In this document: one piece after another, positions 34,539 through 40,363 of the stretch
How the letters are laid out: each line of letters begins with the position of its first letter
Numbering within the stretch: the stretch's first letter is position 1
Assembly: GCA_031277915.1 (NCBI GenBank)
Contig: JAITLL010000025.1
Location: forward strand, 1 to 40,363
Direction of reading: 5' to 3'
DNA from: Acinetobacter sp.
Lineage (GTDB): Bacteria; Pseudomonadota; Gammaproteobacteria; Pseudomonadales; Moraxellaceae
Length of the DNA stretch: 40,363 bases
Notes under the pieces: generated by a model
What the model saw: the letters and a program-made list of their open reading frames with translations, nothing else
What the model was told of the DNA's origin: nothing
Databases searched by the model: none
Position numbers and translations under genes: made by a program

Positions 34539-35062
34539 GTGTTGCCCTCCGATTTGCTTTTTACATCAAAAATTTCCATGAGAGGGGCCTCATAGCGTTG
34601 TTTGATGTCTTGCACATCACTTTCAGTATTTTCTGTGCTAAGTGAGTGCACCAAGATGTCACCACGTTCTTGATCAATACCAGCAGACACCGTGCCAGGT
34701 GTAGTGGTAATGATCATTGCTAATAATGAGTTGACTTGCTCATGCTCTGTTTCTAATGGAACACGGTACCATTTGGGATGCAATTTTTTAGGTGACCCTA
34801 ATACCAGTTTAGCAACTCGAAAATTGGAAATAATAATGTCCCACAGTACGACAAAACACAGTTTTACTGCCGGTTTCCAATGGATATGAGGTGTTCTGGT
34901 AATAAAAGGCCGAACTAAACGTGGAATCACAAGACCCAGGATTATAGCCATAAGTAAGTCGCTTGCATCAAGACTATGCGAGAGCATTAACCAGAAGATA
35001 ATAATTAAAAAAGAAACAAATGGATGTGGAAACCAACGTTCAAGCAATTTAGATAGCTGCAT
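34535..35062 (-). CDS. mrpE: Mrp-type Na+/H+ antiporter subunit E
   Basis: The 175-residue protein belongs to the MnhE family: an N-terminal membrane part (about residues 15–75) is followed by the conserved cytoplasmic domain with VLGSPKKLHPKWYRVPLETE, LLAMIITTTPGTVSAGID and ILVHSLSTEN. The TPGT motif is characteristic. It lies two nucleotides after mrpD and overlaps mrpF by four bases. It ends with a variable acidic/charged tail. Confidence 0.94.
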   Translation of the reverse strand: MQLSKLLERWFPHPFVSFLIIIFWLMLSHSLDASDLLMAIILGLVIPRLVRPFITRTPHIHWKPAVKLCFVVLWDIIISNFRVAKLVLGSPKKLHPKWYRVPLETEHEQVNSLLAMIITTTPGTVSAGIDQERGDILVHSLSTENTESDVQDIKQRYEAPLMEIFDVKSKSEGNT

Positions 35063-35064
35063 TG

Positions 35065-36879
35065 TTATGGCTCCATAGGTTTCAGTTGACTTTCATCAGC
35101 AATCGTTGGTGTTAGCATTTTTTCTTGCTGCTGAATTTGGCGGTGTTTATATTCTGAAATATGCTTACCGTTGAAAGTATCTTTTGAAATAATATCAGGA
35201 ATAAGATACGCATTATGATCTTCAACCTCTCCACCATATTTTGTTTCTGGTAAATAAGTTGAGTCATAAGGTTGAACACTAATGACTTCGCCATTTCGAT
35301 CAGTTTTAAGAATAGATTGCTGATATAGCGCATGATTTTGAATTTGTTGAGCCGTACCAGTGGTGTAGTGCAATACAGGTGAAGCAAACACTACATAAGC
35401 GATCAAGCCTGCAAGCAGAATATAAATGACCGAATCATTACGTGGCGGTGCTTTCACAGGTAGAGCTTGATAACTCACGTAAGCAGGATTCTTTGGGTCT
35501 TCTTCTGGTGCTGAAGCTCGCCAGAATAAAATAAACCCGACACGTGTTAACGCAATAATGCTTAATAGGCTTACAACAAGCACAACTCCAATGATCCAGC
35601 CTTGATATACAGTCTCAACAGTCGCTTGCAAAATAAATACTTTCCCAAAGAAGCCGCTAAAAGGCGGTAATCCGGCAAGCATCATCGCAATTAAAAAATA
35701 AGTCAGCATTGCTGCTTTTTCTTGCTTGATTCTTGGAGCAATCTTTAAGTGATCTTTAAAGTCACCGCGCTGTGAAGTTATCCAGCCACAGAACAGATAA
35801 AATGCAGCACCAATCAGTGTACTGTGTACTAGATAGAATAATGCTCCTGACCACGCTTGCGTATTTGACATGGCTATCGCGGTCAATAGCGTACCAATCG
35901 AAGACAGCACCATAAAACCGACAAAACGTCTGAGGCGATCTGCACCAATCGCTGCAATCACACCATATAAAGAAGTCACTAAACCAATTGGAAGCAACCA
36001 GCTTTTAAAGATTTCCTGACTGATTACATCGTTAAATACCGTGCCATTGACACGTAAAATGGCATAAATCCCCACTTTGGTCATAATGGTAAAAATTGCT
36101 GCAACTGGTGTGCTTGCAACGGCATAAGTTTTTGGTAGCCAAAAACCAACCGGTAACATGGCCGCTTTAATACCAAATACAACAAATAAGAGTAGGGCAC
36201 CAGCGACTGCTAATTTGTGCTGATCTGCATCTAAAGTTGGTAAAAGGCGTGAAACGTCAGTCATATTTAGACTGCCTACGCTGCCATAGATCATACCCAG
36301 ACCAATTAAGAAGAGGGCAGAGGCAAATAGGTTAATAATGACATAGTGCACACCAAGCTGAAATCGTGGTTTTCCTTGTCCATGTAACAGTAGGACATAA
36401 GACGCCATAAGCAAAATTTCAAAAAAAACAAATAAATTGAATAAGTCGCCTGTGAGGAATGCTCCGCATAGTCCCATTAAAAGAAAATGGAATATGGCGT
36501 GGAAATAGCGTCCACGTGTATCCCAGTTTGCGCTGGCATACCATAGAACCGGAACCGCTAATGCATAGGTTAAAACCAGCATAAATGCAGAGAGTCGGTC
36601 GAGTACTAGCACAATACCAAATGGGGCTGACCACTCACTGAGCTGATAAACCGTAATTTGTCCAGTATTTGCAACAATAAGATAATTAACAGCAGTGACT
36701 AAGCCTGCAATTGCTGAGACCAAGCTGATGCCACGGCGCCAAGGTTGTCGCCAATCTTTTTTTAATGCCCCAGCTCCAGGGTTGCCTAAAAGTAATAAGA
36801 TAAAACCCGTAAAGGCTGGAATGAGGATGCTAAAAATGGGGGTATTTGCTTGCCAAAAAGATAAAAAATCAAACATCAC
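35065..36879 (-). CDS. mrpD: Mrp-type Na+/H+ antiporter subunit D
   Basis: The 604-residue protein is a proton-pumping NuoM/N-like subunit with about 14 membrane helices. The proton-antiporter core (about residues 120–420) includes the acidic FFEILLMASYVLL helix and the lysine-bearing VVFGIKAAMLPVGFWLPKTYAVASTPVAAIF segment, equivalent to the conserved Glu and Lys of complex I antiporter-like subunits. A polar tail of about 95 residues (from ALYQQSILKTDRNG onward) is unusual compared with ~500-residue MrpD proteins and is discussed as a finding. It overlaps mrpC by four bases. Confidence 0.93.
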   Translation of the reverse strand: MMFDFLSFWQANTPIFSILIPAFTGFILLLLGNPGAGALKKDWRQPWRRGISLVSAIAGLVTAVNYLIVANTGQITVYQLSEWSAPFGIVLVLDRLSAFMLVLTYALAVPVLWYASANWDTRGRYFHAIFHFLLMGLCGAFLTGDLFNLFVFFEILLMASYVLLLHGQGKPRFQLGVHYVIINLFASALFLIGLGMIYGSVGSLNMTDVSRLLPTLDADQHKLAVAGALLLFVVFGIKAAMLPVGFWLPKTYAVASTPVAAIFTIMTKVGIYAILRVNGTVFNDVISQEIFKSWLLPIGLVTSLYGVIAAIGADRLRRFVGFMVLSSIGTLLTAIAMSNTQAWSGALFYLVHSTLIGAAFYLFCGWITSQRGDFKDHLKIAPRIKQEKAAMLTYFLIAMMLAGLPPFSGFFGKVFILQATVETVYQGWIIGVVLVVSLLSIIALTRVGFILFWRASAPEEDPKNPAYVSYQALPVKAPPRNDSVIYILLAGLIAYVVFASPVLHYTTGTAQQIQNHALYQQSILKTDRNGEVISVQPYDSTYLPETKYGGEVEDHNAYLIPDIISKDTFNGKHISEYKHRQIQQQEKMLTPTIADESQLKPMEP

Positions 36880-37244
36880 GGCTCATCCTCGCGTGGGTCG
36901 TATGTTGGAGAAACATCTTCTTTAGCATCAACATGATCGCTACCTGATTCATAACGGCTGCGTAATGCCAGCTGAACAATAAAGGCTGTAGTCGCAAAAC
37001 CGATCACGATAGCCGTTAAAACAAGTGCTTGTGGAAGTGGATCTGTAATATTAGTCGTTTCAGTTAAGATGGCAGGTGAGTTGACTTGTAAACGACCCAT
37101 TGCAAACAAAAATAAGTTAACTGCGTAACCCAGTACGGCCAACCCAAGTACAACAGGGAAAGTCCGCGCACGCAAAATTAGATAAATGCCTGTAGCAGCA
37201 AGTAACCCAATGGCAGAGGCGAGTAAGAATTCTAAACTGATCAT
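36876..37244 (-). CDS. mrpC: Mrp-type Na+/H+ antiporter subunit C
   Basis: The 122-residue protein resembles NuoK: three membrane helices with LLAATGIYLILRARTFPVVLG (helix I with the conserved Gly/Arg loop), a second helix with NLFLFAMGRL and the PLPQALVLTAIVIGFATTAF third helix, which carries the conserved PQALVLTAIVI motif of MrpC. The polar C-terminus is cytoplasmic. Four-base overlaps with mrpA upstream and mrpD downstream show tight coupling. Confidence 0.95.
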   Translation of the reverse strand: MISLEFLLASAIGLLAATGIYLILRARTFPVVLGLAVLGYAVNLFLFAMGRLQVNSPAILTETTNITDPLPQALVLTAIVIGFATTAFIVQLALRSRYESGSDHVDAKEDVSPTYDPREDEP

Positions 37245-40090
37245 GATGATTCCTCCCCATGAAGTACAGGACCAGACATACTTGAGTGGCGAGAGTCCCC
37301 TAATACAGAGATGAGTAGCATGGTGGCTCCCACGACTGTGATATATACACCCAAGTCAAAACTTGCTGCTGAAGCCAAATGTAGTTTGCCTAAGACAGGT
37401 AATTCGACATAAACATGTGCACTGGTCAGAAATGGACGTGCCCAGAACCATGCTGCAATACCCGTGAGGCCTGCAATCGTTAATCCTGAACCAATCCAGA
37501 CTTCATAAAGACGTCCAGATTGTGCCCTTAACATGTATTCAGTTTGATCTTGTCCTAAAGCAATGTATTGGATAATCAGAGCCATTGAGGTAATAAGGCC
37601 TGCAATGAAGCCGCCGCCTGGATAGTTGTGTCCACGCATAAAGATATAGACACTCACGACAAGCGCTAAAGGTAACACCCATGATGCTGTAATACGGAAC
37701 ATAAGTGGAGATGGATTGAAGCGATAGGTGAGGCCTTGAGTCATGGTTGTACCATGTACCCGCATGCCATCCATTAAACATAAAGCACCAATCGCAGCAA
37801 TGCCTAGTACTGTAATTTCACCGAAGGTATCGAAGCCACGGAAGTCAACTAAAATAACATTTACAATGTTTGAGCCACCGCCAAGAGGCAATGCTTGCTG
37901 AGCAAAGAACCATGAAATTGAATTGTGATCACGCGTTAAAATGAGCCAGGCAATCCAGCCAATACCTAAGCCCCCGATAATTGCTAAAGCTGCATCTCTT
38001 AAACGTCTAGAGCGGCTAGATTCATAAGGGGTAAGCTGTGGCAGTAAAGATAAACTCATCAGCAACAGCACTGTAGTCACTACATCGACTGTAATTTGTG
38101 TCAGTGCTAAATCTGGTGCCGACATGGTGACAAACACCATCGTTACCACTAGACCAATTGCACCGCTAATCAGTACTGCTTTAATACGTTCATGATGAAA
38201 CCAGAGCATCATCCAGCAACCTGAGAATAAAGTCAGCCAAAGCACTACTGCAATCCATGGCGCGTGAGTGAGTTCACGTGTACCTGTGGTGAGACCTTGG
38301 TTGAGTAAAGGCATCGTGACCATAATGACGCTAAAAGCAATCATTAAGAACAGGTAGCTTTGCAATGAGCCATTCTCGGTTTTTTGTTTGATTTTACGGC
38401 TAGTTAATAGCAAATTTTTTAAAAACAAATCAAATAAAATGCGACCTTGTAAGCGACCAAGTCTTGGGTCGAGATCGATTTTACGAATCATGCCATCTTT
38501 TGCTAAAGCAAAGTAGAAAAGCGTACCGCCAACCAAAGCAATAATACTCATGACTAATGGCGCATTAAAACCATGCCAGATTGCAAGATGAGTTCCTGCA
38601 AACTCTGGTTGCATCAGACTTGCACGTGTCACACTGTTGACTAAAGGTTCAACCAATAGAGAAGGGAGAATACCCACTAAAATACACAGTGTCGCAAGTA
38701 GTATTGCTGGTGCACGCATACCTATAGGAGGTTCATGTGCATCTTTATTTGGCACTTGTTTACCCACAGGGCCATCAAAAAATACGCCGTGTACTAAACG
38801 AATTGAATAACTGACCGCAAAAATACCAGCAAGAGTCGCAATAACACTGGCAAAAATAACTGCTGAACCTGAAAGATTTGCTAATAATTCGGTAAAGAAC
38901 ATTTCTTTAGAAATAAAGCCGTTGGTCAGTGGAACGCCTGCCATCGATGCTGCGGTAATCATAGTGAGCGTTGCAGTAAAAGGTAATAACTGCCAAATCC
39001 CGCTTAGTTTTCTAAGATCACGTGTACCTGTTTCATGGTCGATAATACCGGCAATCATAAACAGTGCAGCTTTAAAGGTAGCGTGGTTAATAATATGGAA
39101 AATTGCAGCAGCTACAGCTAAAGGTGAACCAATACCTAATAAGCAGACAATCAGACCCAAATGACTAATTGTAGAGTAAGCCAATAGCCCTTTTAAATCT
39201 TCTTTAAAAATCGCAAAGCAAGCGGCCATACATAGGGTAAACAGGCCTATGAAGGTAACAATATTATGATAAAGCGCAGCACCAATAAAAATTGGAAGTA
39301 AGCGGGCAAGTAAAAAAATCCCAGCTTTTACCATGGTTGCAGAGTGTAAATAAGCTGACACCGGAGTAGGTGCTGCCATTGCATTGGGTAACCAAAAATG
39401 AAACGGAAACTGAGCACTTTTAGTAAAGGCACCGAGTAAAATAAGCAAAAGCGCCGGAACGAAAAGATGATGACTTTGAATAAGATCTTTCATGCCGACA
39501 ATGGCATTAATTTCGTAGGTGCCAGTGATTTGCCCTAGTAAGACAAACCCACCTAGCATAGCGAGTCCACCCATTCCTGTAATGGTCAGTGCCATACGCG
39601 AACCGCGTTGGGCTGCCTCGTAATGACTCCAGTAACCTACCAATAGAAATGATGAAATACTGGTAAGTTCCCAAAAGACTAATAAAATAATTAAATTATT
39701 GGAAAGAGAAATACCCAACATAGCTGCCATAAACAGCATGAGTAATAAATAGAGTTTACTTAATGAATTTTTAGGGCCTAAATAATAATAGGCATAAATA
39801 TAAATGAGTGTACCGATACCGGTAATGAGAAGAGAAAATAATAAACCAAGGGCATCAAGTCTAAAGCTCAGATTAATACCTAATTGTGGTAACCAATCCC
39901 AACTTTGTTGAATGCTTGCACCACCAAGCACAGTTTTAGCTTGAGTCAGTAATAAACCAAAACTGGTTAAACTGACTCCGATCGCCCCTAAAGCCGTTAC
40001 TCCACGTGAAAACCGTTGAAGCAATGAAACAAGGGTGGTGCCTAATATTAACGGTAATAAGATAATTATCGGTAGCACACTCGTATCCAT
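37241..40090 (-). CDS. mrpA: Mrp-type Na+/H+ antiporter subunit A fused with B (MrpA')
   Basis: The 949-residue protein combines a NuoL-like proton-antiporter domain (about residues 60–480; FWELTSISSFLLVGYW, then KSAQFPFHFWLPNAM with the conserved lysine and histidine region) with an MrpA C-terminal/DUF4040 part (about 600–690) and a MnhB-type domain (about 800–940; MRGHNYPGGGFIAGLITSMA). Fusion of A and B, with no separate mrpB, defines the group-2 operon layout (A', C, D, E, F, G). The complex exchanges Na+ (or Li+/K+) for protons at the inner membrane. It is the first gene of the operon; the promoter should be in 40091–40363. Confidence 0.95.
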   Translation of the reverse strand: MDTSVLPIIILLPLILGTTLVSLLQRFSRGVTALGAIGVSLTSFGLLLTQAKTVLGGASIQQSWDWLPQLGINLSFRLDALGLLFSLLITGIGTLIYIYAYYYLGPKNSLSKLYLLLMLFMAAMLGISLSNNLIILLVFWELTSISSFLLVGYWSHYEAAQRGSRMALTITGMGGLAMLGGFVLLGQITGTYEINAIVGMKDLIQSHHLFVPALLLILLGAFTKSAQFPFHFWLPNAMAAPTPVSAYLHSATMVKAGIFLLARLLPIFIGAALYHNIVTFIGLFTLCMAACFAIFKEDLKGLLAYSTISHLGLIVCLLGIGSPLAVAAAIFHIINHATFKAALFMIAGIIDHETGTRDLRKLSGIWQLLPFTATLTMITAASMAGVPLTNGFISKEMFFTELLANLSGSAVIFASVIATLAGIFAVSYSIRLVHGVFFDGPVGKQVPNKDAHEPPIGMRAPAILLATLCILVGILPSLLVEPLVNSVTRASLMQPEFAGTHLAIWHGFNAPLVMSIIALVGGTLFYFALAKDGMIRKIDLDPRLGRLQGRILFDLFLKNLLLTSRKIKQKTENGSLQSYLFLMIAFSVIMVTMPLLNQGLTTGTRELTHAPWIAVVLWLTLFSGCWMMLWFHHERIKAVLISGAIGLVVTMVFVTMSAPDLALTQITVDVVTTVLLLMSLSLLPQLTPYESSRSRRLRDAALAIIGGLGIGWIAWLILTRDHNSISWFFAQQALPLGGGSNIVNVILVDFRGFDTFGEITVLGIAAIGALCLMDGMRVHGTTMTQGLTYRFNPSPLMFRITASWVLPLALVVSVYIFMRGHNYPGGGFIAGLITSMALIIQYIALGQDQTEYMLRAQSGRLYEVWIGSGLTIAGLTGIAAWFWARPFLTSAHVYVELPVLGKLHLASAASFDLGVYITVVGATMLLISVLGDSRHSSMSGPVLHGEESS

Positions 40091-40210
40091 ATATAATTTA
40101 GACCGAAGCCTAAAGGTGAAATTTTCATTTCAGAATAGATAGGAATTCAAAGAGATTTCCAAAGCTTATATTCTGAAAACCCGACCAAAATAGAAAAGTA
40201 AAGCGAGAAA

Positions 40211-40231
40211 CAAGTTGTATTGCGCAACTTG
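40211..40231 (-). promoter_or_regulatory. Inverted repeat in the mrp leader
   Basis: Perfect arms CAAGTTG (40211–40217) and CAACTTG (40225–40231) are separated by TATTGCG. It lies about 120–140 nt upstream of the mrpA start and downstream of the candidate -10 at 40258–40263, so in RNA it would form a leader hairpin; in DNA it could be an operator. Confidence 0.35.
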
Positions 40232-40278
40232 AATAATAAAAACGCAAAATGAAATTTATTGTACACTAAAAAATCATT

Positions 40279-40324
40279 AAAAATCTGATGTTATTACATG
40301 CGGTAACAACATCTAGTGATTTTT
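40279..40324. terminator. Bidirectional terminator upstream of mrpA
   Basis: GATGTTATTAC (40287–40297) pairs with GTAACAACATC (40303–40313), with one wobble, around ATGCG. The outer arms AAAAATC (40279–40285) and GATTTTT (40318–40324) extend the stem and provide the A-run and T-run. It likely ends a gene lying outside the right edge of the window. Confidence 0.6.
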
Positions 40325-40363
40325 CAGCTTAAAAACCAGATTTCATCGTATATTTAGCGAATG

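Larger units (their letters stand above)
40091..40363. other. Intergenic region upstream of the mrp operon
   Basis: About 270 nt without a gene. It holds a TACAAT -10-like element on the minus strand (40263–40258), whose -35 is weak, a hairpin with arms CAAGTTG/CAACTTG (40211–40231) that would lie in the operon leader, and a terminator-like structure at 40279–40324. No reading frame of interest was found. Confidence 0.45.

Overview
The window is a stretch of Acinetobacter chromosome, most likely from the A. calcoaceticus–baumannii complex. This is inferred from the low GC content, the Moraxellaceae-style proteins (a 174-aa RimP, an 899-aa IF2) and the gene neighbourhood; no database search was possible. 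Almost all of it is core genome. The protein-coding parts are dense, and no insertion sequence, integrase or CRISPR array was seen.

Layout. (1) 1–2229: the fadB–fadA beta-oxidation operon on the minus strand, with fadA cut by the window edge. (2) 2230–6600: an AT-rich, loosely packed region holding two lipoprotein genes, an LpxO-like lipid A hydroxylase, a compact GC-rich structured RNA with its own sigma70 promoter (about 5400–5661, minus strand), and an orphan protein that resembles a cysteine peptidase/amidase. This is the most accessory-looking part. (3) 6684–10874: uvrC, a thioesterase, pgsA and an AlkB-type dioxygenase. (4) 11068–15676: an IclR-type regulator divergent from a three-gene aromatic-acid-type efflux operon (FUSC/AaeB, DUF1656/AaeX, HlyD/AaeA), with several palindromes between them. 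(5) 15731–18517: yqgE–ruvX and recN on the minus strand. (6) 18632–22147: a TPR-glycosyltransferase, ppnP, rlmB and an EamA transporter on the plus strand. (7) 22144–26568: pilB–pilC–pilD–coaE, the type IV pilus assembly ATPase, platform protein and prepilin peptidase, followed by dephospho-CoA kinase. (8) 26859–33790: tpiA–secG–tRNA-Leu(GAG)–two tandem initiator tRNAs–rimP–nusA–infB–rbfA, the classical translation/transcription operon. (9) 33846–40090: a six-gene group-2 Mrp-type Na+/H+ antiporter operon with mrpA and mrpB fused.

Working together: the secG–tRNA–rimP–nusA–infB–rbfA block joins initiator tRNA supply, 30S maturation, transcription elongation control and initiation factor 2. The Mrp operon encodes one multi-subunit membrane complex. 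The pil genes form one assembly unit. The IclR/efflux block looks like a substrate-responsive export system.

The best candidate for something not explained by ordinary annotation is the structured RNA at about 5400–5630. It has a TTGACG-N17-TATTAT promoter, nested stems, mutually exclusive pairings, and ends near an 11-codon reading frame whose Shine-Dalgarno sequence is itself paired. It resembles the C4/CI antisense-RNA immunity elements of P1/P4-type phages, left as a solo remnant, but that assignment is an inference.
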